From: Bremia lactucae
Taxonomy: Eukaryota > Oomycota > Peronosporomycetes > Peronosporales > Peronosporaceae
NCBI RefSeq assembly: GCF_004359215.1
Contig: NC_090611.1
Span: 5,254,845 to 5,267,706, forward strand
DNA length: 12,862 nt
Direction of reading: 5' to 3'
The translations under genes were made by a program, and so were the position numbers. The notes below the pieces were generated by a model. That model was not told where the DNA came from and searched no databases. It was given only the letters and a program-made list of their open reading frames with translations. Below, piece by piece: positions 6,102 to 12,862 of this stretch; position 1 is the first letter of the stretch, and each line of letters opens with the position of its first letter.

Positions 6102-6566
6102 TGTACCGGGGCAACTTTCACCAGTACTGATCAGTACTAGTTAATCCTACACTGATCACAGTGTAGGTAGGGTGCCTCGAAACTTCACGTACAAAAGAGT
6201 GCAGAGGATGGGGGTTCTAAGTAGCTAAGGGTCTTTAGCTACCAAAATTAATTAAATGGATTTGAATTAAAAAAAAGTAAACCGTATTAATATATTTAGT
6301 TTCCAACGTAACGATCTTTCACCTACTACTGAACTTATTATATTGAAGCCTAACTAGGTGTGGCGCCTCCTTGCGCACCGCACAATCGTGTCTCGTAACG
6401 ATTGGCGTGTTGATTAAACTTATGCCAACCAATCAATAGAGCTAATGTCATATTACATCAATAATACCAAATTTGGTACTATTGGAACTATTTAAGTCAA
6501 AGTTAAAATTTTTGTACATTTCCTCGTATTGAAAATAATACTTATGTAACGGGAGACCCCGTTACA
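6102..6566 (+). mobile_element. Gypsy-type LTR (465 bp), probably the 5' LTR of a plus-strand element
   Basis: It begins TGTACCGGGG (6102-6111) and ends CCCCGTTACA (6557-6566), a 10-bp terminal inverted repeat with one mismatch. TG...CA ends are standard for LTRs. The start lies four bases from truncated RT sequence, and a Gag-like start follows at 6741, so it fits a 5' LTR. Three stem-loops occur in the first 145 bases: 6121-6140, 6146-6167 (9-bp arms) and 6221-6242 (8-bp arms). Shared blocks ggtgcctc (6171-6178), gtgcagagg (6199-6207) and cgtattaatata (6283-6294) recur in the same order in the LTR at 12686. The inner palindrome tgtaacggg / cccgttaca (6545-6566) makes the 3' limit slightly uncertain. 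No canonical TGG primer-binding site is visible just after it. Confidence 0.7.
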
Positions 6567-6740
6567 TCCCTCCCTTACTAACATTCACTAGGGTGACTGA
6601 TGCAGGGTGACAGGCAAGACTGTTAAGTCTTTCCCAGTAATTTGCACTATTAATTTTAATCAAAATGCCGATTTTATTTGGATTTTGATTTTAATTAGAA
6701 TACGAATTTTATTTGTATTATTGATTTGACCAAAATCAAG
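6567..6740 (+). other. Untranslated leader between LTR and Gag, AT-rich
   Basis: This leader runs from the LTR end to the Gag-like ATG. It contains an imperfect AT-rich duplication (about 6667-6696 and 6701-6730, each with attttatttg). No clear primer-binding site was identified. Confidence 0.45.
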
Positions 6741-8557
6741 ATGGTGACAAAAAAGTCTGTGCGGGTAGCCCGTGAAGCTGCTTAGCTGTCAGTTTGTCAA
6801 ATGTTTCAGTAGACGCTAATGCGTCTACTGTGGGGAATACGTCACCTCCTACTCCCACAGGAGGTGACTGATGTATGTCATCTGTTGATGACATTGCAGG
6901 TGACGGGGACAAGTCACCTGCTACACCAATTGTAGGTGACTGGCCCAATTCACCGTCATTGCCCCACTCAGTGGCGACTAAGAAGGCTGCCAAATCACCC
7001 GGGGCCGAGTCCGCTAATCCTTCGGGCTCTAACGTGACTACCAAAGAGGTGATGACGAGGTTGTTTGACTCGTCGGACCTCTTCGTTGGGGAGTAATCTG
7101 ATTATGACTCTATGGGTTATGATCACTCTGGTGGCGTTGGTGTACGTCACCAGGAACGAAATTATCGTGAAGGAATGAATGCTGCTGGTGGTGCTAGCTT
7201 GCACCGCCAGGATAAGTTTGATTTTTGGAATCGCTCTTGAAAACGAAGTTTGAGTGTACGCTATCATGCGTTAACAGGAAAGGAACCGCAATACGTTCAG
7301 GTTCGCTCTTGAAGAGAGGCCTCGGTATCCCTCTAAGACAAACCTACTTCGTTGGTCTCGTATGACCAACGATCAATATCATTTCGATGTTTAACTCATC
7401 CAGGCTTCACAAGCCTGGTGAGAATGAAACGGAATTTTACATCGATGCCTTTTTCAGGCATCGATAGTACACATGTAAACGGGCAGAGGATGTCAAATCT
7501 TTGTTCCAAGCTCGGACAACCTTTGTCCAGAATGTACAAACATAGGCCGTGAGGTCTGGCTTAACAACCTTAACGCTTTCCGTGATCTGTTCGAGATACG
7601 GACCGTAGTCAGTTCACGCTATAAGCTGCACCGTTTGTCTAGAGAGGCAGGGATACCTTTCCTCTCGCGGGGGGACTCATGGCCATGCTGATTTAAGGGT
7701 GCAGATCATGCCCCAAATGAAGCATATTCCCTTATAAATCCCCATCGGAGAACGCTCATCTCATACGAGATGCGCCAAGGGATTGAGAACCTCCAATCCT
7801 ATTACGAGCGCAGGAAGCGCTCGTTCTCTGATGGACCTTCGTCGAAGAGGGTAGGCCTCGTCGATCATTAGTTGGGAACGAGGTTCCTAACTATAATGCG
7901 AGGGTAGATACCCTCCCCAATAAACGAGATATCTATGTCGACCCCCCCCTTTACCTCACGGTGGTTCGAAAGGCGTTTAACAAGAAAAACGTTTCTCACC
8001 ACCCGAACCCGCACTGACTGTGGAGGGGGAGGAAAAATCTGATTTGCCTCGTTTGACGAACCCGGATCAACATTGTGATTTAGATCACACCCTTTATTAT
8101 TTAAGAAAGGATCTTGATCACGAGCGATCCCGCCGCCGCGAGTTAGCGGAAACGGTTGATATGTTTCTCGTGACCAGTTGAGACATTGAGCGCAAGTTGC
8201 GACTAATCAACTGGCGAACAAAAGGACACTTTAGTCATTTCAAAGCGAGCTGGTGCCAGCTCATCAGAAGATCTATTCCTTGGAGAATAAGTGAATCGTC
8301 TCTTTCATGAGAATCCGACTCTGTCCCGAGACCATAAGGCTTTGGTTCGGGACGATCAGGCTTTGGCGGATGCCCTGGACCGTTCCGGTGTAATCCGCAA
8401 TCGGAAGAAGCCTCGTGTTGAAATTACGGGCGGAGACGCCCAACATAAAACGAAGGATGCGAACGCATCCTACGGGGTAGCTCGATCGTGTATGCATTGC
8501 CTTGGCGATGTAGTACACGAAACGGGTCGATATACCTACATTCGTCACTACATGTAA
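6741..8557 (+). pseudogene. gag: Gypsy Gag-like region, broken by many stops and frameshifts
   Basis: A Gag-like start MVTKKSVRVAREAA (6741) hits TAG at 6783-6785. Pieces continue in changing frames. 6875-7096 has S-P-x-x-P and G-D repeats (KSPATPIVGD) and ends in LFDSSDLFVGE. About 7415-7456 reads KPGENETEFYIDAFFRHR. About 7551-7690 reads EVWLNNLNAFRDLFEIRT...RYKLHRLSREAG. About 8039-8180 is charged (RKDLDHERSRRRELAETVDMF). 8291-8557 is open for 88 codons with RDHKALVRDDQALADALDRSG and RNRKKPRVE. Composition and order suggest a Gag or Gag-like ORF of an oomycete gypsy family unlike the one at window start; no zinc knuckle was seen. The region ends against an opposite-strand integrase near 8580. 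Confidence 0.55.
6807..8554 (+). repeat. Cluster of short perfect inverted repeats (hairpins) across the Gag-like region
   Basis: Hairpins, given as arm/loop length: 6807-6830 (10/4), 6841-6868 (10/8), 6876-6893 (7/4), 7349-7372 (9/6), 7400-7418 (8/3), 7441-7465 (10/5), 7804-7824 (8/5), 7869-7893 (11/3, one G-T), 7900-7915 (7/2), 8174-8214 (8/25), 8247-8262 (7/2), 8323-8353 (7+4, one bulge), 8454-8471 (8/2), 8508-8553 (7+5). Chance would give roughly 0.2 perfect stems of 8 bp or more with loops up to 8 nt in this length; seven are seen. Confidence 0.85.
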
Positions 8558-8597
8558 TGGTAGAATCACCGTAGACAACAGGACTAGGTCATTACCA

Positions 8598-8638
8598 TTA
8601 AATCAACGTATGTTTGCTTAAATCAACGTATGTTTGCT
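8598..8638. repeat. 20-bp tandem duplication
   Basis: Two adjacent copies of taaatcaacgtatgtttgct sit at the point where the minus-strand integrase similarity ends. Read on the minus strand, the unit follows the GRAN codons. Confidence 0.85.
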
Positions 8639-9142
8639 CTTCCGTTTATGTCAGAGTTCTGTTTATGTCGGTCCACCGCATAAGCGATAGAATCCTGTGC
8701 GAAACGGACCACTGCTTCTATAGCCAGCAGGAAATCACCTGCTGACTCGGTATTATTTTTCTTTTCAGCGCGTCCGGTTCGCACTGCGGAGATGCCAATC
8801 TCCTAATTATTGAAAGTGTTATCGTTCTCATTAATATTTTTTTTCGATGCTTAGTCTTTCAGCATCGTTATCAAAGCCAGTAAGTAGCATTATTGTTATT
8901 ACTGAGTTTCTCCATTTCGATGTTACTTCAATCAACGTTGGTATACTTCGCATTGACATTAGTGCCAATGCGTGATGAGCATGAGCTAGAATGTTCTTTG
9001 CCCGAGCGAGTCCCTCCCCCCTCGAATAAAAGTTACTCTCAAACACGGATACACGTTGATGGCGTAAGCCGTTCACGAGAAACAGTGTATGCTTTGTAGA
9101 AGCATGCACTGAATTAATAATGGCAAATTCTACCATCGACAA
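8603..9142 (-). pseudogene. Integrase C-terminal region (minus strand), frameshifted
   Basis: On the minus strand 9142-8831 is open: MSMVEFAIINSVHASTKHTL, LVNGLRHQRVSV, then an acidic/serine region. It continues in another frame to DFLLAIEAVVRFAQDSIAY and AVDRHKQNSDINGRAN, ending near 8603. This is the stretch between the integrase core and the final DNA-binding part in gypsy Pol. The C-terminal (chromodomain-like) part is missing. The frame change near 9130-9142 separates it from the core at 9130-9630; relatives have W-S-E-F-L in the break. It abuts the plus-strand Gag-like region end to end. Confidence 0.75.
8949..8972 (-). repeat. 10-bp hairpin, counterpart of 2545-2568
   Basis: Read on the minus strand the arms are cgcattggca and tgtcaatgcg around loop ctaa, with one G-T pair. 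See 2545-2568 for the paired changes. Confidence 0.7.
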
Positions 9143-9630
9143 GAACTCGCTCCAACTCGTACGTATCCGCGAAGTATCTCTTCAAGGATGCAGTTTGCAA
9201 GCTCCGTCTGACTATCTGCTTCAGGATAATCGGAAGTTGACATTTTCAACTGTGTCCCAAGTGATCTGAACATGGTTTGCCAGAATTCCGCTGTGAATCC
9301 AGGGTCTCGATCTGAGACCAGTTCACGGGATAACCCATGGGTTTGAAATATCGTGTCATCAAAGATACGAGCGCAGCCTTTCCCTGTGATCGACTCCAGT
9401 TTTGCAGCAAGATGTACCATTTTGCTGAAACGATCAACAAAAACAAGAATACCTGTATTCTCATGTTCGTCGTCGAGAAATCCGAAGACGAAGTTCATAG
9501 ATATGGAATGCCAACACTCTACCGGAACAGACAGAAGTTGCAACGCAGCACGGGATATAGCACTGGGCTTTACTCATCAACAAACTTCACAAGCACGTAT
9601 GTACCTGCGGACGAACTCATTCTGGCGTGA
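9130..9630 (-). pseudogene. Ty3/gypsy integrase core (minus strand), first catalytic Asp changed to Asn
   Basis: From 9543 a 137-codon frame carries the core. Asn17 stands in the place of the first catalytic Asp (SISMNFVFG). Asp78 (ELVSDRDPGF) and Glu114 (SQTELANCILEE) are both present with 35 residues between them, the classic D,D(35)E spacing. Upstream (9630-9544) the zinc-finger end NEFVRRYIRACEVC is followed by the same double TGA found at 1943-1948. Differences from the copy at 1902-2340 number about 16 in 480 bases by hand count. The frame ends after GYVRVGASSCRW at a frameshift. It lacks the palindromic insertion of the other copy and so represents the earlier state at that point. Confidence 0.85.
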
Positions 9631-10004
9631 TCATGAAAAGATTGTACTCTTTGACATACAGTCAATGACTACGTCTTTTGGGAGCATCGGCGTTTGAGCC
9701 GGTACCGTTGTAGCATTCAATTTATATAATGCATTAACAATTCGCCATCCTCCTGTTGCTTTACGCACACAGATGGTCAAAGAGCTATGTGGGGAATTTG
9801 ACTCCCTCACATGGCCCGCTCCTAAGCGATCGGCAAATAATTTGTTGATCCGCTAATACTTGTTCACGAGACAATGGCCATTGCTTCATGACACAGTAAT
9901 TCGAATCAAGGGATTAGGTCGATTTCGTGTTGTGTGCCTTTATCCTTATGCAACTTGCGTGGTACTAATATAGGGAAGGCATCCTTTAATCCCTTTTAAA
10001 TCCT
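9631..10004 (-). pseudogene. Reverse transcriptase N-terminal remnant fused to integrase by deletion
   Basis: Pieces on the minus strand read GHVRESNSPHSSLTICVRKATGGWRIVNALYKLN and VVIDCMSKSTIFS, the start of gypsy RT including the intact G-G-W-R motif. Right after TIFS (around 9631) the sequence becomes the integrase zinc-finger end (SRQNEFVRR). The rest of RT, RNase H and the linker, well over 1 kb in a full element, have been removed in one step. The upstream half (9830-10004) is frameshifted but keeps FADRLGAGHVRE order as in 5739-6098. Confidence 0.75.
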
Positions 10005-10535
10005 TTATAAAGGGTTTGTCTTCAACGACTCTAAGGATTGGAATGTAAGACGTTCAATCCGAGTCTTCTCATCTAAGACACTTTCGTCCATCGATGAGCT
10101 GCTGAGAACCCGTTCGTTCTCAAGAAAACTTATTGCTGACTGAATATCGACCACGAAGTTGTCATCTGTGACAAGTACGCAGATTTGCTTGACTTTGCTA
10201 CTACGCAGATCACGCAAGATCCGTTTCGGTTCTAGCATTGGCATTTGAGTTATCTCCGAAGTTAATTTCGGAGGCGCTGTAAGATTAAGTGTATAAGCGC
10301 CTACACTTGATCCATTGTTTACTAAGACATTTAATGTCTGAGTTTCCTTTTCGGAACAGATTTCCAAAGGTACCTGGGAACCTTTGACCACAGGTTTCTG
10401 GGGACTTAATTCAGTAGATTTTTGGGGACGTATTCCTTCAAGTTTTATTTGGGGTGTATCATCCACATGCAAGACCGTTGTGTCCATTCGATTGGGACCT
10501 TCCTGGCTACGATTTATCTTATCTGCCATCGCCAA
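10005..10535 (-). pseudogene. Gypsy Pol spacer between protease and reverse transcriptase (minus strand)
   Basis: A 176-codon open frame starts at MAMADKINRSQEGPN and contains DDTPQIKLEGIRPQ, SPQKPVVKGSQVPLEICSE, TLNVLVNNGSS, LEPKRILRDLRSSKVKQICVLVTDD and ERVLSSSSMDESVL, then ERLTFQSLESLKTNPL. I recognise this as the non-catalytic segment that joins protease and RT in oomycete gypsy Pol; it has no known enzymatic motif. It leads directly, on the same strand, into RT sequence at 10004 and below, which supports the assignment. The ATG may be incidental, as the segment is normally inside a polyprotein. Hairpins lie at 10254-10272 (7-bp arms) and around the agacatt/aatgtct pair near 10325-10339. 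Confidence 0.65.
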
Positions 10536-10765
10536 GATCCTACTACCTCATCGTGGTGGACAACGGAGCCCTAGATATGTTGAGCGCGACATCCCTCCAA
10601 CGAGGATGACGGTGCGTCTAGCGACAGGCGCATCGATAACAGTAATAAAACGCGTAGTGAAATTTTAACTACACGTTAAGAGATTTACAGAATGATGATA
10701 ATCTTTGTCGGCTTCTGCTTCAGCACCAATTAAGAGTAGCAAATCACGGTCTCCTACGCTTATTT
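10536..10765 (+). pseudogene. Gypsy protease-region fragment (plus strand)
   Basis: On the plus strand one frame gives VVDNGALDML (10553-10582), resembling the D-S-G-A active site with Asn for Ser. Another gives RDIPPTRMTVRLATGASITVIKRVVKFNYTL (about 10588-10680), a segment typical of the retropepsin of a second gypsy family. After that, NDDNLCRLLLQHQLRVANHG is less certain. Frameshifts separate the pieces. The fragment is back to back with the minus-strand Pol spacer at 10535 and runs into copia integrase at about 10745. Assignment rests on recalled similarity. Confidence 0.45.
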
Positions 10766-10955
10766 AACTAATGGAATAGCTGAGCGCGCCGTACAGACGA
10801 TTGTTACGATTGGACGAAGCATGCTTCACCATGCAAAGGACAAGCGTCTCTGGGATGAAGCTGTCATGATTGCGATTTACTTCAAGAATCGCTTTTGCCA
10901 CCAAAACTCAAGAACAAAACTCCGTTCGAGATCGTGCACAAGTCCAAGTGAATCC
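10745..10955 (+). pseudogene. Ty1/copia integrase fragment (plus strand)
   Basis: The plus strand reads NGIAERAVQTIVTIGRSMLHHAKDKRLWDEAVMIAIYFKNRF (from about 10770), then, after a one-base shift, PPKLKNKTPFEIVHKSK (about 10899-10949). In copia integrases N-G-x-A-E-R-x-x-x-T carries the last catalytic Glu (present here), and K-T-P-F-E follows the core. Upstream core residues are missing. A stop follows HKSK, and similarity ends at the inverted junction near 10955. Confidence 0.7.
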
Positions 10956-11329
10956 TCCCCAACTGCCTCAAGCTGTGGCTGCGCTTCCACAGCGTGATCG
11001 ACTCCTGTCGATCGAGGACTTTTGCGCTGTCTCCTTTTCGAAAGGCGTTTCAAACTTTCTTGAATGTTGTTTTTCAAGCAAACATCCTCGTTTTGTACCA
11101 TCCAACTTATTCGAGTGGTCGAAATTTGACGCTGCCTGTGCTTGTGCACAGCCGTCGGTAACAATGTCCACGTCGCAATGACGGACCTTCGACACACCGT
11201 GGGCTTGTGCACATTAATCGGGATCTAACTCCGCACTGTGTCCTTGAGCTTCACAAGGTTTTTCGCTTTAAATACAATGCGCGCCTATATACTTGCTTGT
11301 ACTCCTGAATACCTCCCGGCCTTGCACGT
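10956..11329 (-). pseudogene. Possible Ty1/copia pre-integrase segment (minus strand)
   Basis: Minus-strand frames contain TKRGCLLEKQHSRKF (about 11085-11040), which resembles the C-x-x-C...K-Q-x-R zinc region before copia integrase, and RIHLDLC at the junction near 10950. KNLVKLKDTVRS near 11260 could be the segment after the protease. There are stops in every frame. The order after Gag and protease (11330-12146) fits a copia element read leftwards, but the similarity is thin. The plus-strand frame over 10870-11181 looks like a shadow. Confidence 0.4.
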
Positions 11330-11711
11330 ATAAGCAGATGCACAGATGTCCATAAGCCAGTAGTCGCTGACGAACCCTTTTCTTGCGCTGAATGCGACGT
11401 TGGACTGGTCGTGTCTCGGTTTCCGTATTTTTTTGTTCCACGACTTGAACAGCAATCTCTTTCAAAGTGGCCGACCTTGCCACAGCTGATACACGCTGAC
11501 ATTCTTCTAGCACGCCGTTCTTGTTGCTTGTTGTTTCTGTTGCTTGTGCAAAGAGCCATTGATTTTTTATTCGTGTCCTGACGATGAGCGGCACTTCTTC
11601 AGCAATCATCGTGCTCACGAGATCGCTCAAATTAAAGCTTGACACAGACATGCGTAACGCCTGCACTAACTCTCGCAGCTTGCAGACATACTCCTCATTA
11701 TCACCGCACAC
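11330..11711 (-). pseudogene. gag: Ty1/copia Gag C-terminus with zinc knuckle, and protease start (minus strand)
   Basis: Three frames are needed. From 11711: MCGDNEEYVCKLRELVQALRM, SFNLSDLVSTMIAEEVP, the middle of copia Gag. From 11559, in another frame: a CCHC knuckle CISCGKVGHFERDC at 11452-11493 (C-x2-C-x4-H-x4-C) in a basic context (QQERRARR). At 11330-11362, in a third frame: YWLMDICASAY, the place of the W-x-x-D-S-G-A protease motif, with Ser-Gly replaced by Ile-Cys. These features are copia-like in order, and the protein is clearly dead. Confidence 0.65.
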
Positions 11712-11716
11712 AAGCC

Positions 11717-11775
11717 CTCTTCATTAAGTCTGCAGTTAGCGCTCTTCATTAAGTCTGCAGTTAGCGCTCTTCATT
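11717..11775. repeat. 25-bp tandem duplication inside copia Gag
   Basis: Two perfect copies of a 25-bp unit starting ctcttcattaagtctgcag (11717-11741 and 11742-11766) are followed by 9 bases of a third. Twenty-five is not a multiple of three, so the duplication shifts the Gag frame and produces the TAA that ends the upstream frame. Confidence 0.9.
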
Positions 11776-12146
11776 TTCATCACTAGACCTTCACGATCAT
11801 TCACGTGGCCACAGAGACTTACAGATGCATACTTGAACGAGGCAAAATTTTCCCTAAGCTCAAGTCGTTTCCCCACGTCTTGCGTGCAGTACAACTTCTT
11901 CAGCCGTTTACATGCGCCTCTCGCTGTCGCCGCGTCGATACCGTGCATCAACTGCGCGTCACTCAGATACAGCGCGATCGCGGCATACGCTTGCTGCTCT
12001 ATAACTGCATTTGGTGAGTCTACACTGGAGACAACTCCCCACAACTCCTTGGACATGAGGTACATTTTTATCTTGTAGCTTCATAGCATGTAGTTAGAGC
12101 CGTCAAAAGACTCAATTTTGACACCGAAGTCGTTGCTTGGGATCAT
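11736..12146 (-). pseudogene. gag: Ty1/copia Gag N-terminal half (minus strand)
   Basis: The likely start is ATG at 12144-12146, reading MIPSNDFGVKIESFDGSNYML, then a TGA (12081-12083) where copia Gags usually have Trp (N-Y-x-x-W). The frame continues SYKIKMYLMSKELWGVV, AYAAIALYLSDAQL, ACKRLKKLYCTQDVGKRLELRENFASFKY and VNDREGLVMKMKSANCRLNEER to a stop at 11736. The F-D-G-x-N-Y, M-x-x-x-L-W and L-x-x-x-F/L-x-x-x-K signatures identify a UBN2-type copia Gag. The part from ATG 12065 is open. The 25-bp duplication ends it. Confidence 0.75.
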
Positions 12147-12222
12147 AACCTGTTATATCAAGGTATTCTTTAAGATTGTAGCTGGGGTTACGGCCGGGAT
12201 TGCAAACCGAAAAGTGAATTGA
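12147..12222. other. No recognised gene
   Basis: This would be the leader of the minus-strand copia element. I found no primer-binding site or LTR end for it. Confidence 0.4.
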
Positions 12223-12435
12223 TTTTCTGTTGTATCTCTTTCCTACACGCATAAAAACGTAGTTTGTAATACCCAATGCCAGGAAACACTGCGCGAAACA
12301 ATCGCTATCCCTCCAAGAATTGCGGAGGACGCAGATCCGATGCTGTTGCGAGATTACAAGGGCGAGGAATATCGTAAGAAACTGTCAACGTCAGTAGCTG
12401 TGGAGCGCGCTACTGATCCAGCAACTTCAAGTTGA
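12223..12435 (+). pseudogene. Unrecognised open stretch, 70 codons (plus strand)
   Basis: The plus frame is open from after a TGA at 12220-12222 to a TGA at 12433-12435. Its second part reads ETLRETIAIPPRIAEDADPM, then LLRDYKGEEYRKKLSTSV and AVERATDPATSS. It is hydrophilic, charged and protein-like in composition. After the stop, another frame continues with MKVAPHTKTLSIVASSDEVNLITLKIKG (about 12451-12534), also protein-like. I cannot assign a family. A retrotransposon Gag N-terminus is possible given the setting and a similar density of small inverted repeats (12391-12416 with 8-bp arms, 12422-12434, 12497-12518). There is no in-frame ATG near the start. Confidence 0.35.
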
Positions 12436-12496
12436 TTTGCAGGTATCTTGATGAAAGTTGCTCCTCACACAAAAACATTGAGTATAGTTGCTTCTA

Positions 12497-12518
12497 GTGA
12501 TGAGGTTAACCTCATCAC
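12497..12518. repeat. Perfect 22-bp palindrome
   Basis: Arms gtgatgaggtt (12497-12507) and aacctcatcac (12508-12518) with no spacer. Confidence 0.9.
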
Positions 12519-12582
12519 GTTAAAAATTAAAGGTGCAAATAGGCTGTCACTAAAGTCCTGAGTCGATTTCAGTGCATCGAAT

Positions 12583-12648
12583 AGCCTGCGATCTTCTAGC
12601 AATTGGCGTCATTTGAAAATGACGCCAATTGCTAGAAGGTCGCAGGCT
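12583..12648. repeat. Large inverted repeat, 31-bp arms, 4-nt loop
   Basis: Arms 12583-12613 and 12618-12648 are complementary except for one T-G pair (12592 with 12639), around the loop tgaa. It could be a snap-back duplication, the remains of a foldback element, or a small-RNA-type hairpin. It ends 37 bases before the LTR at 12686. Confidence 0.9.
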
Positions 12649-12685
12649 CGAGTTCGTTTAAGCACGAAACATGACAGTGCGCCTG

Positions 12686-12862
12686 TGTAACGGGGCACTA
12701 CGACTTGTACTGTTTCAGTACAAGTCCACTTCACACTGCTTCAGATGTGAGTGGTGCCTCTCGTTAGGTGACGTACACTGTACGTGCAGAGGAAGACTTC
12801 TCTTAAGACAAGTTAACTTAAGAGGGTAAAATGAAAACTGTATTAATATAGTTAAGTGTCTT
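12686..12862 (+). mobile_element. Start of a second gypsy-type LTR (truncated by window end)
   Basis: It begins TGTAACGGGG (12686-12695), the consensus end seen at 6102. Stem-loops lie at 12702-12726 (perfect 11-bp arms, loop ttt), 12727-12753 (bulged, cact-t-caca with tgtg-agtg), 12771-12785 (7-bp arms) and a ctcttaag/cttaagag stem near 12800-12824. Blocks ggtgcctc (12753-12760), gtgcagagg (12784-12792) and ctgtattaatata (about 12838-12850) appear in the same order and at nearly the same distance from the LTR start as in 6102-6566. The rest of the element lies outside the window. Confidence 0.7.

Noticed and set aside
6283..6294. TATA-type promoter in the LTR (cgtattaatata)
   Set aside because: The block is shared by both LTRs, but AT-rich matches are common here and nothing fixes a transcription start, so it is noted only as a shared block.
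7352..7552. Plus-strand 66-codon frame
   Set aside because: The Gag-like pieces in this stretch read in other frames. This frame holds no motif and is broken relative to them.
8273..8578. Minus-strand frame over 8273-8578
   Set aside because: It is opposite the plus-strand charged Gag-like frame, and its composition is not protein-like.
9337..9697. Plus-strand open frames over 9337-9697
   Set aside because: They are antisense shadows of the minus-strand integrase core.
10877..11212. Competing open frames on both strands in 10870-11212
   Set aside because: Copia similarity is patchy and alternates frames, so none of these frames is a gene in itself.

Overview
The window looks like a retrotransposon graveyard from a eukaryotic nuclear genome. 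It is most likely an oomycete of the Phytophthora / downy-mildew kind: the Ty3/gypsy Pol segments, the TGTAACGGGG-type LTR ends and the tRNA-derived SINEs match what I recall from those genomes. This is recognition from memory, without a database search. I see no intact host gene, no rRNA or functional tRNA gene, and no prokaryotic feature.

Layout. (1) 1-2610, plus strand: a Ty3/gypsy relic with the end of Gag (zinc knuckle), retropepsin, RNase H, an in-frame 33-bp triplication, and the integrase zinc finger and core. The reverse transcriptase is missing, and a minus-strand SINE sits in its place (about 950-1108). (2) 1902-3282 and 3317-4697 appear to be identical 1,381-bp blocks on either side of a 34-N gap, which looks like an unmerged contig overlap. 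Each block holds the integrase, a plus-strand SINE and the tail of a minus-strand Pol relic. (3) 4593-6098, minus strand: a gypsy relic reading RT, RNase H and linker. (4) 6102-6566: a complete LTR, followed by a leader and a broken plus-strand Gag region (6741-8557) packed with short perfect inverted repeats. (5) 8603-10535, minus strand: a third gypsy relic reading Pol spacer, start of RT, a deletion, then integrase. (6) 10536-10765: a plus-strand gypsy protease fragment. 10745-10955: a plus-strand Ty1/copia integrase fragment. (7) 10956-12146, minus strand: a copia Gag/protease relic. (8) 12223-12435: an unrecognised open stretch, then two large palindromes and the start of a second LTR (12686 to the window end).

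All coding parts carry stops, frameshifts or lost catalytic residues, so none should make an active enzyme. The copies still inform on each other. Two integrase copies share the same stop codons and the same first-catalytic-Asp to Asn change.

The most interesting signals lie at the RNA or DNA structure level. One is a textbook-shaped candidate -1 frameshift site at the Gag/protease overlap. Another is a large excess of short hairpins. Several hairpins are kept between diverged copies with compensatory or G-U changes. The third is the same three-stem-loop layout in two LTRs whose sequences otherwise differ. A perfect 14-bp-arm palindrome inside one integrase copy looks like a template-switch mutation, which is the main competing explanation for the hairpins.
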